Below, in pieces: positions 6,724-15,107 of a stretch of 30,921 bases of DNA. Location: NCBI GenBank assembly GCA_002454335.1, contig DKIP01000019.1:4759-35679 (forward strand), read 5' to 3'. Each line of letters begins with the position of its first letter. The first letter of the stretch is position 1. The stretch comes from Cytophagaceae bacterium UBA6715. GTDB taxonomy: Bacteria; Bacteroidota; Bacteroidia; Cytophagales; Spirosomataceae. Under the pieces are notes generated by a model. It saw only the letters and a program-made list of their open reading frames with translations, had not been told where the DNA came from and did no database searches. The position numbers and the translations under genes were made by a program.

Positions 6724-9380
6724 TAATTGCTAAAATATAGTTCTCCCTCAATTCCACTTGGCGTCACAGCCCAGGTTGACGCATCAAAAGGTTTGTATTG
6801 AATATCCACAAAATTGATTTCATAGAAATTCTTCCAATTGAATTTCTCTCGGTCCAATTTACGTATATGATTGGCTGAAACATTCATGACCTCCAACTCA
6901 ATGTGATTTTTCGATTGCAATATACCTGATGGAATGGAGATTTGATAAGGTAATGACCAAACGATCCCAAGTTCTTTCCCATTGATTTTCACACGAACCC
7001 AATCCCGAATTTTATCAAAATGCAAGACCTTCGCTTGTGAAATTTGCTCTGCCGACAAATTAAAATCAAAAGCATAGGTCCCTTTACCCCAATAATCATG
7101 CGTAGAAGAATCCTGTGTCCAAAACTGTAAGGATTCCATGGATTGCGCCGGTAAAACCTGTTGGGGAAAATTCAATTGGATTTTAGCTTCAGGGACCAAA
7201 GGCGTAAAAACCTTTGACACTGCTTCCGTTGGAATCGCATTTTTTGTTGCGGGAATCGAACGAATCAATAAACTCTGACCAGGTGCTAATTGCAAATAGA
7301 AGTGCTTATCCTTACGCAAGTTAGCCTTCTTAACTTCGCCTGTCATCGGATCTTCCAACTCAACACCAGCAGAGATTTTGGCAAATTGAACCATGCCTTC
7401 GGAAAACTTATTCGAAAGATTCGCGACAAAATACTGCGCACCCGTTCCCGATTTCTTTCGAATAAAGGAAATACCTTGGTCAGCTATACTTTCACGATTA
7501 ACGTGGTACCGCTTGAGAATATTAATAGGATCCGAAACCCAATGCATGAGAAGCGTTTCCCTGGCAGCAGCCCAACGGGCTTTCTCGCCCGCAGTCAATC
7601 CAAACGAATTAACTTGCAGAGGTAAATGCTCTAAGAAATATATGGGCATTCCTTGTTTCACCCATTTGGCCCACAACTCCATCGTTTCAAGGGAAACATA
7701 ATGCGCGGCAGGAATTAGTAAAACCTTGTATTCTAAACCGGATTTCGTTTTCCAGGTACGCTTGGGTGTCAACTGCAAACTCGCCATTAATTGGTCCGAA
7801 ATGTAATCCACTTGATAGCCTTTGTCCTGCATGTGCTCCGACCACCGACCAAATGACGTATTCTTTATCCAATCACGACTATTAGCATGTAAATCCAAGG
7901 CATGCATTTTCCCCATGCCATTTCGTTCATGCCAAATATCCTCCATCGGGAAATACATCAGCACATCCGAATCCGTCTGATGCGCCTGCAACATTTTTTG
8001 ACATGTTTCGATGTAGTGATTCAGCGAAGGCAAAGCTTCCCAAAAATGACTCTGCGGATTAAAATTTGTACTGGCATAAAACAACCAACCCGGCCAAGCT
8101 ACCTCAGGTGGCGAATAGGTTGCTCCATGGTAAAATAGGTGATTTACCCCGCCAATAAATACTTGATCCACCACAGGTTTTACCTGAGCAAGAGAAACTT
8201 TGAAGTGATTCCCAAGCCAAGTTGTGGTCTCGGATGACACCAATTTCTTGCCAGTCAGATTTGCTGCTGAAGAGGCTAATTTTAAATTCCGAACATCGGG
8301 AACTCCAAAACGAATCGTGTCATAATCCGGATCCACTTGATAACCTGGTATATCAAACGATTTACTTCCAAAGAATTCCGTTTCAGGGATATCGACAGCC
8401 GCATATAAATCCAATAAATTTCCCGGTGAGCCATGAGCTTGATCCCGACTCTCAAAGCCCATTTGTTTGATCCATCCTGCGAATGGCTGAGTAAATTCGG
8501 TCAACAACAAAGAAGATAAAGTCCGATGGTAATCCGCCCAAATAGCATTTTCTTCTTCGGATGCCGCTTTGGGCTTAGCCAACACATCCAAGTGTTTCCG
8601 TAAATCGTAGTGATTCAATCGCTCAAAAGCCTCAAACAATTTTGGGGTATAATTTGCCCCATAAACTTCGTACGAATCATTGTACAGGGCACGCAAAGGA
8701 GCATGTGCTTGTTTTAGTAAAGGCACAAATTCCTCACGATAGTGTTCGAAGGCGCTTTTGGAAAAATGGTCCATGACTAATCCCTCTCCCCCAGGTGCTG
8801 CCCGCTTAACTTGCTGGCCCGTCCCCTTCTGCACCAACACATAAATCGTTGCACCCTTGGGTCCAGCGGTGTATTGGCTCAAATGTGCTTTAATTAATTC
8901 TTGCTCAAAACCTCCATCCACAAATACTGAGGCCGCTTGTACGTCGGCAGCAGGTAATGTATAGCTTTGATTGGCAGCAATTTGAACGGCTTCAATCTGA
9001 TAGCGTTTCGCGGCATCGGAGGCATTTATTGTAGGTCCACCTAGCGGCCAACCGGTGCCTAAAGTCATGTCGATACCTAGGTGTAAGCGCTTTGCTTCTT
9101 TAAGTACAAAGGCAAATTTCTGTTTCCAGGCTGGGCCAAGGAAAGATAAAAATGCCGACTCATAACCTTTGGCGCCATAAATGGGAATGATATGTAGACC
9201 CCCAAAACCCGCTTTGGCAAAAGACGCTAAATCATGTGTAATCCCTTTCTCGCTGACTGCGCTTCCTGGCCACCACCAATAAGCCCAGGGCTTAGACGTA
9301 GAAAAAGCAGCAGGATCAGATGCTCCCGCTGCTTTTGTTAAAATCAAAAAACATATGAGTAGGTATGCGAATGTTCTCAT
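6723..9380 (-). CDS. GH106-like alpha-L-rhamnosidase, secreted
   Basis: An 885-residue protein with a signal peptide (MRTFAYLLICFLILTKAAGA). After a short SKPWAYWWWPGSAVSEKGI segment comes the (beta/alpha)8 start FAKAGFGGLHIIPIYGAKG and GIDMTLGTGWPLGGP. These are hallmarks of the large family typed by GH106 alpha-L-rhamnosidases that attack pectin side chains and other rhamnose-containing glycans. The C-terminal part (from about residue 750) looks like a jelly-roll carbohydrate-binding region (DWVRVKINGKELGIVWSLPY), also typical. It lies 18 nt after xylA and is followed by the alkD-like gene through a TAATG overlap. Rhamnose versus another deoxy- or pentose sugar cannot be settled, and many distant family members are uncharacterised. 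A periplasmic or surface location is expected; no T9SS C-terminal domain is evident. Confidence 0.85.
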   Translation of the reverse strand: MRTFAYLLICFLILTKAAGASDPAAFSTSKPWAYWWWPGSAVSEKGITHDLASFAKAGFGGLHIIPIYGAKGYESAFLSFLGPAWKQKFAFVLKEAKRLHLGIDMTLGTGWPLGGPTINASDAAKRYQIEAVQIAANQSYTLPAADVQAASVFVDGGFEQELIKAHLSQYTAGPKGATIYVLVQKGTGQQVKRAAPGGEGLVMDHFSKSAFEHYREEFVPLLKQAHAPLRALYNDSYEVYGANYTPKLFEAFERLNHYDLRKHLDVLAKPKAASEEENAIWADYHRTLSSLLLTEFTQPFAGWIKQMGFESRDQAHGSPGNLLDLYAAVDIPETEFFGSKSFDIPGYQVDPDYDTIRFGVPDVRNLKLASSAANLTGKKLVSSETTTWLGNHFKVSLAQVKPVVDQVFIGGVNHLFYHGATYSPPEVAWPGWLFYASTNFNPQSHFWEALPSLNHYIETCQKMLQAHQTDSDVLMYFPMEDIWHERNGMGKMHALDLHANSRDWIKNTSFGRWSEHMQDKGYQVDYISDQLMASLQLTPKRTWKTKSGLEYKVLLIPAAHYVSLETMELWAKWVKQGMPIYFLEHLPLQVNSFGLTAGEKARWAAARETLLMHWVSDPINILKRYHVNRESIADQGISFIRKKSGTGAQYFVANLSNKFSEGMVQFAKISAGVELEDPMTGEVKKANLRKDKHFYLQLAPGQSLLIRSIPATKNAIPTEAVSKVFTPLVPEAKIQLNFPQQVLPAQSMESLQFWTQDSSTHDYWGKGTYAFDFNLSAEQISQAKVLHFDKIRDWVRVKINGKELGIVWSLPYQISIPSGILQSKNHIELEVMNVSANHIRKLDREKFNWKNFYEINFVDIQYKPFDASTWAVTPSGIEGELYFSN

Positions 9381-9398
9381 TACCCGAATGTCGTTTTT

Positions 9399-10727
9399 TT
9401 AAACAAAACGACCTAATAAATTCTCCAAATATTCTTGCTTACCTGAGATCATCGCAGGCTCACCAATCTCAACAGCAATTTGATATAAATCTTCTAATTT
9501 AAGCTTTCCAGCTTCAAAATCAGCACCTTTACCTGAGTTGAAGCTTGCATAACGAGCCGCTTTCAAGCGATCCATTTCACCATGTTTCGCTAATTTATCC
9601 GCGATGATTAAAGAACGAGCGATTGTATCCATTCCACCGATGTGCGCATAGAATAAATCCGCAGCATCCGTTGAATTACGACGACGTTTCGCATCAAAAT
9701 TGATACCGCCGCCGGCTAAACCGCCTTGCTTTAAGATGATTGACATCGCTTCTGCCCACTCGTATATATCCGTTGGGAACTGATCCGTATCCCATCCGTT
9801 TTGATAATCTCCTTTATTTGCGTCAATCGAAGCCAACATCCCCGCATCCGAAGCAACTTGGCATTCATGAGCAAACGTGTGACCCGCCAAAGTCGCGTGG
9901 TTCACTTCTAAGTTTAATCCAAATTCTGATAATAAATCAAATTCGCGTAAGAAACCGATAACGGTTGCTGCATCGTAATCATATTGATGTTTGGTAGGCT
10001 CACAAGGCTTTGGCTCAATGAAGAATTTTCCTTTGAAACCATTGCGACGCGCATATTCGACGCAGGTATGTAACATACGCGCAAAATGTTCTCGCTCACG
10101 CTTCATATCTGTATTTAACAAAGACATATATCCTTCACGACCTCCCCAGAATACGTATCCATCACCGCCTAATTTGATTGTTGCATCAATGGCTCCTTTC
10201 AATTGTGCGCCAGCATGCGCGACCACTTCGAAATTCGGATTTGTAGACGCACCGTTCATATAACGCTCATTGGAGAACAAATTAGCCGTTCCCCACAATA
10301 ATTTCACGCCACTTTCTGCTTGTTTTTTCTCAAAAATATCCGAAATGAATTTCACACGATCCGTGAATTCTTTCGGATCATTATGTCCTTCAATCGCATC
10401 CACATCGTGGAAACAATAAAAAGGCGCACCAATTTTCGTAATGAATTCGAATGCCGCATCAGCTTTATCAGCGGCACGTTGGCGTGCATCCGAAGCAACA
10501 TCCCACGGATAATGATGCGTACCTGGACCAAAAGGATCTGAACCATCGCCGCAAAACGAATGCCAATAGGCAATCGCAAAACGTAAATGTTCTTTCATCG
10601 ATTTTCCTGCAATGATTCGGTTCTCGTCGTAGTAACGAAAAGCGAGCGGGTTATCTGATTCCGGGCCTTCAAATTTGATTTGATCAATCCCTTTGAAATA
10701 TTCTTTTTGTCCAATTAATACGCTCAT
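9399..10727 (-). CDS. xylA: xylose isomerase
   Basis: A 442-residue cytosolic class II xylose isomerase converting D-xylose to D-xylulose (and glucose to fructose slowly), using two divalent metals. Visible active-site signatures are YCFHDVDAIEG (His107 and Asp110, the ring-opening pair), WGTANLF, metal-ligand segments FIEPKPCEPTKHQYD, LEVNHATLAGHTFAHE and IDANKGDYQNGWDTDQFP, and GGGINFDAKRRRNS. Length matches the class II family. No xylulokinase or xylose transporter gene is in view. Instead a secreted glycosidase gene follows 18 nt downstream, which suggests the isomerase handles pentose released from polysaccharide. A good Bacteroidota promoter lies upstream (10768-10798). Confidence 0.97.
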   Translation of the reverse strand: MSVLIGQKEYFKGIDQIKFEGPESDNPLAFRYYDENRIIAGKSMKEHLRFAIAYWHSFCGDGSDPFGPGTHHYPWDVASDARQRAADKADAAFEFITKIGAPFYCFHDVDAIEGHNDPKEFTDRVKFISDIFEKKQAESGVKLLWGTANLFSNERYMNGASTNPNFEVVAHAGAQLKGAIDATIKLGGDGYVFWGGREGYMSLLNTDMKREREHFARMLHTCVEYARRNGFKGKFFIEPKPCEPTKHQYDYDAATVIGFLREFDLLSEFGLNLEVNHATLAGHTFAHECQVASDAGMLASIDANKGDYQNGWDTDQFPTDIYEWAEAMSIILKQGGLAGGGINFDAKRRRNSTDAADLFYAHIGGMDTIARSLIIADKLAKHGEMDRLKAARYASFNSGKGADFEAGKLKLEDLYQIAVEIGEPAMISGKQEYLENLLGRFV

Positions 10728-10767
10728 GTGTTGTATGGTATTTGTGATTAACTTGCTTGATGTGGCT

Positions 10768-10798
10768 CAAAACTACAAATTCTCCTAATGATTCCAAA
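10768..10798 (-). promoter_or_regulatory. promoter of xylA operon (-33 TTTG, N19, -7 TAGTTTTG)
   Basis: On the minus strand TTTG (complement of 10798-10795), a 19-nt spacer and TAGTTTTG (complement of 10775-10768) match the Bacteroidota sigma consensus TTTG-N19-TAnnTTTG. A start site near 10761 would give a leader of roughly 35 nt. This is the only promoter that fits the xylA, GH106, alkD set. Confidence 0.65.
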
Positions 10799-10816
10799 CG
10801 CTTTGTTGTATTTTTT

Positions 10817-10834
10817 TAGCATAGTATAGCACAG
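10817..10834. repeat. short tandem direct repeat TAGCAYAG, 10-nt period
   Basis: TAGCATAG (10817-10824) and TAGCACAG (10827-10834) repeat once per helical turn in the xylA / M1 peptidase divergent region, about 20 nt upstream of the xylA -33 box. The position suits an activator site, but two copies of an 8-mer in AT-rich DNA is weak evidence. Confidence 0.25.
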
Positions 10835-10875
10835 TCAAGTATATATATAATGATACGATTATTAATAGTTTTTTC

Positions 10876-10883
10876 TATTTTTG
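10876..10883 (+). promoter_or_regulatory. -7 element TATTTTTG of the M1 peptidase gene
   Basis: TATTTTTG is an exact TAnnTTTG box and ends 18 nt before the ATG at 10902. No convincing TTTG -33 partner lies 17-23 nt upstream. The UUG that would open the longest reading frame (10881) is the end of this box, so it should not be taken as the start codon. Confidence 0.5.
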
Positions 10884-10901
10884 GAAAACACTACTTCATT
10901 T

Positions 10902-13241
10902 ATGTATAAACTTATTAAACTTAGTTTGTTGATAATCATCGCATTACCAACATCCGCTCAAACGGCATTCAATGCCAACGGTCGTTTCGAACAATTGGAA
11001 TCAACATTACCTACACCCAATTCCTATCGTACTGCAAGTGGGTCGCCAGGAAAAGATTATTGGCAGCAACGTGCCGATTACGATATCAAGGTGGAATTAG
11101 ATGACATCAACCGTAAAATCACGGGTACGGAGACGATTACCTATTTCAATAATTCTCCAGATGAATTGCCCTATTTGTGGATTCAATTAGATCAAAACTT
11201 ATTCGAGAAGAACGCAGCCCGCAAAACGGCGGCGACGGGTGAAATCAAGAATGGCATCAGTGCAGCTACTTTCAAAGAATTGACAGATCCGAAGGAATAT
11301 GGCTATAAAATTACTGCGGTTAAAGACATCAAAGGAAATCCATTGCGTCATACAATTAACCAAACGATGATGCGCATCGATTTGCCTACACCGGTAAAAT
11401 CGGGCGGATCGGTTAGCTTCAACATCGATTGGAATTATTTGATTACGGAATATTATGGTCGGTCAGGCTATGAGTTTTTTGCCAAAGATGGCAATGCCAA
11501 TTATTTCATCGCGCATTGGTTCCCACGCATGGCGGTCTACAATGATGTATATGGCTGGCAGCACAAGCAATTCATGGGTCAAGGAGAATTCACCTTGAAC
11601 TTTGGTAATTATAAAGTTGCGATTACAGCACCAAACGATATCGTTGTAGGAGCAGGGGGTGAGTTATTAAACCCGAATCAAGTGATGTCGGCAACACAAC
11701 TAAAGCGTTGGGAAAAGGCCAAAACAGCCACACGCCCTGTGGAGATTGTAACACAAGCAGAAGCTGAAGCAGCTGAAAAAGGAAAGCCAACGGGCAAAAA
11801 GACTTGGATATTCAAGGCCGACAATGTGCGTGATTTTGCATTCACGGCTTCGCGTAAATTCATTTGGGATGCTTTACAGGTAGAGGTTGAGGGAAAGAAA
11901 GTGTGGGCGATGTCTTATTACTCGAAAGAGGGAAATCCACTGTGGGGGAAATATTCAACGATGGTGGTAGCACATACCTTGCGTTCTTATTCAAAAAGAA
12001 CAATTGCTTATCCCTATCCAGTAGCTATTTCATGCCACGCGACATTAGGCGGCGGAATGGAATATCCAATGATCTCCTTCAATGGCGGTCGGCCAGAAGC
12101 CGATGGAACCTACACGGAGAATGTCAAAAATGGCATGATCGGTGTTATTATTCACGAGGTGGGCCATAACTTCTTCCCAATGATTATTAACTCGGATGAG
12201 CGTCAATGGTCTTGGATGGATGAAGGATTGAATACTTTCTGCCAATATTTAGCAGAGCAAGAATGGGATCGTAATTTCCCAGCACGCCGTGGGGAACCCC
12301 AAAACATTGTGCCATACATGCGTTTGGATTCGAAGAATCAGGTACCCATTATGGCGAACTCGGAGAACATCATGGACTTCGGGAATAATGCCTATGCAAA
12401 ACCGGCAACGGCTTTGAATATCTTGCGCGAAACAGTGATGGGACGTGAATTGTTTGATTATGCATTTAAAGAGTATGCGCGTCGGTGGGCATTCAAACAA
12501 CCGTATCCAGCCGACTTCTTCCGTACCTTGGAGGATGCTTCGGGTGTGGATTTAGATTGGTTCTGGCGTGGATGGTTCTATGGTACAGAACCCGTGAATC
12601 AATCAATTGAAACAGTAGAATGGTTTGGTGTAGACAACATGGACCCTGTGGCTAAGAAAGCAACAGAGCGTGCAACGGCTGAAGCTAAGCGTCAAACGAT
12701 TTCAAATATTCGTAACAAGACGGACATCAAATCAACTGTAGTAGAGGAAAATCCAGATTTAACAGATTTCTATAATACGTATGATCGTTTTGCAACAACA
12801 GATGCGGAGAAGAAGAAATACCAAGAATATTTAAGCGGTTTGTCGGAGGAAGAACGCAAGTTAGTCGCGGAAGGTAAGAACTTCTACGTGGTTAATTTCA
12901 AGAATAAAGGTGGGTTACCGATGCCTGTAATCGTGAAATTAAGCTATGAAGATGGAACGGATGAGGTATTACGTTTCCCGGCGGAAGTTTGGCGATTGAA
13001 TGATGTACAGGCGAAGAAAATCATCCCTACATCGAAGAAGGTAGTGAAGTGGACGCTTGATCCATTCTATGAAATTGCCGACATTGATACGGATGATAAT
13101 ACGTATCCACGCGAGCCGGCTCAGCCAACGCGTGTTCAGTTGTTTAAAGCACAACCACGTAGCTATGGCGGAGGTCAAAATCCTATGCAAGAGGCTCAAA
13201 ATGCAAAAAAATCAGGAGCGGTAACCAGTTCTAAGAACTAG
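10902..13241 (+). CDS. M1 family zinc metallopeptidase, secreted
   Basis: A gluzincin aminopeptidase-type enzyme. The chosen start is ATG 10902 (779 aa), giving the signal peptide MYKLIKLSLLIIIALPTSAQ. The frame can be extended to a UUG at 10881, but that lies inside the -7 promoter box and adds MENTTSF before the signal. The zinc site HEVGH (His418, His422) is followed by 18 residues and Glu441 in WMDEGLNTF, the M1 HExxH-X18-E pattern. LGGGMEYP (around Gly383-Glu387) replaces the canonical GAMEN exopeptidase motif. An N-terminal beta domain and a C-terminal helical part follow the usual order. Expected to trim peptides in the periplasm or at the outer membrane. It is expressed divergently from xylA and ends before a hairpin and terminator region. 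Confidence 0.92.
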   Translation: MYKLIKLSLLIIIALPTSAQTAFNANGRFEQLESTLPTPNSYRTASGSPGKDYWQQRADYDIKVELDDINRKITGTETITYFNNSPDELPYLWIQLDQNLFEKNAARKTAATGEIKNGISAATFKELTDPKEYGYKITAVKDIKGNPLRHTINQTMMRIDLPTPVKSGGSVSFNIDWNYLITEYYGRSGYEFFAKDGNANYFIAHWFPRMAVYNDVYGWQHKQFMGQGEFTLNFGNYKVAITAPNDIVVGAGGELLNPNQVMSATQLKRWEKAKTATRPVEIVTQAEAEAAEKGKPTGKKTWIFKADNVRDFAFTASRKFIWDALQVEVEGKKVWAMSYYSKEGNPLWGKYSTMVVAHTLRSYSKRTIAYPYPVAISCHATLGGGMEYPMISFNGGRPEADGTYTENVKNGMIGVIIHEVGHNFFPMIINSDERQWSWMDEGLNTFCQYLAEQEWDRNFPARRGEPQNIVPYMRLDSKNQVPIMANSENIMDFGNNAYAKPATALNILRETVMGRELFDYAFKEYARRWAFKQPYPADFFRTLEDASGVDLDWFWRGWFYGTEPVNQSIETVEWFGVDNMDPVAKKATERATAEAKRQTISNIRNKTDIKSTVVEENPDLTDFYNTYDRFATTDAEKKKYQEYLSGLSEEERKLVAEGKNFYVVNFKNKGGLPMPVIVKLSYEDGTDEVLRFPAEVWRLNDVQAKKIIPTSKKVVKWTLDPFYEIADIDTDDNTYPREPAQPTRVQLFKAQPRSYGGGQNPMQEAQNAKKSGAVTSSKN

Positions 13242-13251
13242 CGAGGGGGTA

Positions 13252-13284
13252 AACGCTGACGAGGTTAAAAACCCCGTCAGCGTT
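13252..13284. repeat. hairpin AACGCTGACG / CGTCAGCGTT
   Basis: Perfect 10-bp inverted arms (13252-13261 and 13275-13284) with GG/CC able to pair inside around an A-rich loop, starting 10 nt after the M1 peptidase stop. There is no U-tract, so it is more likely an mRNA 3' stabiliser or weak terminator than a classic one. Its CCCCGTCAG core recurs near 13508. Confidence 0.5.
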
Positions 13285-13351
13285 AGGCAAAATCGCTAAA
13301 AACTGATAGAAATCGACTCAAAAAACTGATATTTATTATTTACTGAACGAT

Positions 13352-13389
13352 AAAAAAGGCTTAAATCAATTCAGATTCAAGCCTTTTTT
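13352..13389. terminator. bidirectional rho-independent terminator
   Basis: AAAAAAGGCTT (13352-13362) pairs with AAGCCTTTTTT (13379-13389), and AAATC pairs with GATTC with one mismatch around a short loop. The A-run and U-run flanks make it a good intrinsic terminator in either direction. It ends M1 peptidase transcription. Confidence 0.8.
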
Positions 13390-13465
13390 ATTTGCTTTCC
13401 CAAACAACTAATCAAAGCAAGAATGATAAGATTATAAAACAATTAAATTACCTGTCCCCAAAATC

Positions 13466-13493
13466 TCGACATAGGAACAAGGGGTTCGACATA
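13466..13493 (+). promoter_or_regulatory. direct repeat TCGACATA, 20-nt period, upstream of promoter
   Basis: TCGACATA occurs at 13466-13473 and 13486-13493, two helical turns apart, ending 6 nt before the -33 box of the PagL-like gene. The placement suits an activator that binds one face of the helix. No cognate regulator gene is in the window. Confidence 0.4.
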
Positions 13494-13499
13494 CAAGCC

Positions 13500-13530
13500 T
13501 TGAGTCGCCCCGTCAGAGCGACTAAGTTTG
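13500..13530 (+). promoter_or_regulatory. promoter of pagL-like gene with inverted repeat in spacer
   Basis: TTG (13500-13502), a 20-nt spacer and TAAGTTTG (13523-13530) form a Bacteroidota promoter. The spacer is nearly filled by an inverted repeat, AGTCGC (13503-13508) and GCGACT (13518-13523). A dimeric regulator or a hairpin there would control access. The UUG at 13528 that opens the longest frame is part of this box. Confidence 0.6.
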
Positions 13531-13557
13531 ATAGATTTTTATTTCTATCTAACGCAC

Positions 13558-14190
13558 ATGTTATCGCTTAAACAAGTCTTTTTTGTTGCATCAATTTTAG
13601 CATTTTCAACCAAAGCACAACAAACGCTAAAACCTTTAACTACCAGAAGTATAGGAATTGATTTGGGCCTTGGTTTTCAAAATATCGGCCAAATAATTAA
13701 TCCGAACAAAGATATTTGGGGTCTTAATACTCCCTATTTTTACAAAGTACACTTCATTGAGTTTCAATACGAACAAGAACTACGAAAAATTGGGCAATAC
13801 CCCATCTACCTTAGTATAAAGCCACAATGGAATCGAAGTGAATATAAAGAGGAAAATGACGATGAAAAACTCCGACAGGGCTTTGAAAGTGGCATTAATC
13901 TGGGACTCAAAATTAAGAAAAAACGCAATACGGCAAGACCTGGTTTTTGGTTTGCAGAGCTTAGTGTGGGACCACATTTTATATCTGGAGCACCAAGACG
14001 CCAATCTGTTGGATTTATTTTTTCAGATAATCTGAGTGCTGGACTTGAATTTCAAACTTCGAAGCGCATGAGCAACCACCTAAGCATGGGCTTTAGACAT
14101 GTGAGTAACGCAGGCATTCAAAATCCCAATGGTGGGATAAATACCATTTTCATCAAGATAGGAACCTCAATTTCACTCAATATACTATAG
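13558..14190 (+). CDS. acyloxyacyl hydrolase / PagL-like outer-membrane beta-barrel protein
   Basis: With ATG 13558 the product is 210 aa with signal peptide MLSLKQVFFVASILAFSTKA. A longer frame to UUG 13528 adds ten residues that break the signal, and that UUG is promoter DNA. The body has alternating polar/hydrophobic strands of a small barrel. Near the C-terminus is SMGFRHVSNAGIQNPNGGIN, the PagL signature with His181 and Ser183. PagL removes the 3-O-linked acyl chain of lipid A in the outer membrane. The known Pseudomonas triad is His126, Ser128, Glu140. Here the +12 position after Ser is Asn195 and no Glu or Asp occurs after Ser183, so the triad is incomplete. It ends 5 nt from the convergent channel gene. 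Confidence 0.8.
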   Translation: MLSLKQVFFVASILAFSTKAQQTLKPLTTRSIGIDLGLGFQNIGQIINPNKDIWGLNTPYFYKVHFIEFQYEQELRKIGQYPIYLSIKPQWNRSEYKEENDDEKLRQGFESGINLGLKIKKKRNTARPGFWFAELSVGPHFISGAPRRQSVGFIFSDNLSAGLEFQTSKRMSNHLSMGFRHVSNAGIQNPNGGINTIFIKIGTSISLNIL

Positions 14191-14195
14191 TAGGG

Positions 14196-15107
14196 TTATT
14201 CAATCACTACAGTATCCAATAAACTTAAATCCAATTTTGTATTCGATTTTCCTCTAAAGTACATGGGGGCAAATCGGTAACCAAAAAGAAGGTCATTTAA
14301 AGCATAGGAATTACGTGCCATGACCGTCGATGAATATACTTCATCGAAACCAATAAGCAAAGCACTAACTTCTAGTTGAAGCGCTTCAACATCCACTTGA
14401 GATAAACCCCATAAGGGACTTTTTTCATTGATCGGATGAACAATCGTCCAGTTCAAGACCAAGCTATCTACGTGCGATCGTTCTAAATCTAAATTATAAA
14501 ACTGATAATTCCCTTCCGGACTGAACAAACGGGCACTTACTTTGATTTCAACATTGGTCAGAATATGATCATCTTTATAGCCTACCAGTCGGAACATCAA
14601 GGCCTTCCCTCCCTGGTATTTAGTCAACAACATTTTCTCTGAAAAACGGACAAAAGAGCGTGGTCGAGAGAAGCGACCATAGAGTAAACCAGCTGCAATG
14701 GCGAAAGACAAAAAGCCTACCAAAGACTCTATCGCGGCAATCCAGTTGGTTAACTCGCCCACGGGATTCACGCGACCATATCCAACTGTCGTAAAAGTCT
14801 GCGTACTAAAAAAGAACAATTCCTTTACTCGTTCAAAACTATGTTCACTAGCTACCCCTTCCAAACCCGATGGACCAGCCAGCCAGTATAGCAAGGTAAA
14901 AAAGCAATTGATAATGAAATAGGCATTGAAAATAACCAAAATAAATCGCCAACGAGGCATTGTAAGCATACTATGATAGCTACTTACACGAGAAAAAAAA
15001 GGAATACCTAGTCGCTGTATATTGAAGCTACCATCCCGATTGACCATTCGGCCGCCCATCTGAGAAGCCTTATCTCCGAATCCCGTATCTTGATTATTTT
15101 GAATCAT
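14196..15107 (-). CDS. inward-rectifier potassium channel (KirBac type)
   Basis: A 303-residue channel subunit. A cytoplasmic N-terminus with an amphipathic slide-helix region (about 36-48) is followed by TM1 (about 53-75), the pore helix and filter TQTFTTVGYGRVNP with Thr107-Val-Gly-Tyr-Gly111, TM2 (about 122-146), and a C-terminal immunoglobulin-like cytoplasmic domain from about residue 150. The order and filter are those of prokaryotic Kir channels, which form tetramers passing potassium. It is the last gene of the crtI-crtB-tauE-kir run: its ATG directly abuts the tauE-like stop with no spacer. A potassium channel in a carotenoid transcript is not an obvious pairing. Confidence 0.92.
   Translation of the reverse strand: MIQNNQDTGFGDKASQMGGRMVNRDGSFNIQRLGIPFFSRVSSYHSMLTMPRWRFILVIFNAYFIINCFFTLLYWLAGPSGLEGVASEHSFERVKELFFFSTQTFTTVGYGRVNPVGELTNWIAAIESLVGFLSFAIAAGLLYGRFSRPRSFVRFSEKMLLTKYQGGKALMFRLVGYKDDHILTNVEIKVSARLFSPEGNYQFYNLDLERSHVDSLVLNWTIVHPINEKSPLWGLSQVDVEALQLEVSALLIGFDEVYSSTVMARNSYALNDLLFGYRFAPMYFRGKSNTKLDLSLLDTVVIE

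Larger units (their letters stand above)
13242..13557. other. 316-nt intergenic region between M1 peptidase and PagL-like gene
   Basis: No gene or RNA gene is seen. From left to right it holds a 10-bp hairpin (13252-13284), a strong bidirectional terminator (13352-13389), an AT-rich stretch, a 20-nt-period direct repeat (13466-13493), and a promoter with an inverted repeat in its spacer (13500-13530), followed by a short leader. Confidence 0.6.

Noticed and set aside
10810..10850. TTGACT and TATACT on the minus strand, resembling an E. coli sigma70 promoter
   Set aside because: The two hexamers are only about 4 nt apart rather than 17, and a proper Bacteroidota promoter for xylA exists nearer the gene.
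13290..13330. Recurring AAAACTGATA strings here and at about 18130, 15650, 14510 and 110
   Set aside because: Most copies are the antisense of Tyr-Gln-Phe codons or AT-rich chance; no fixed spacing or context.
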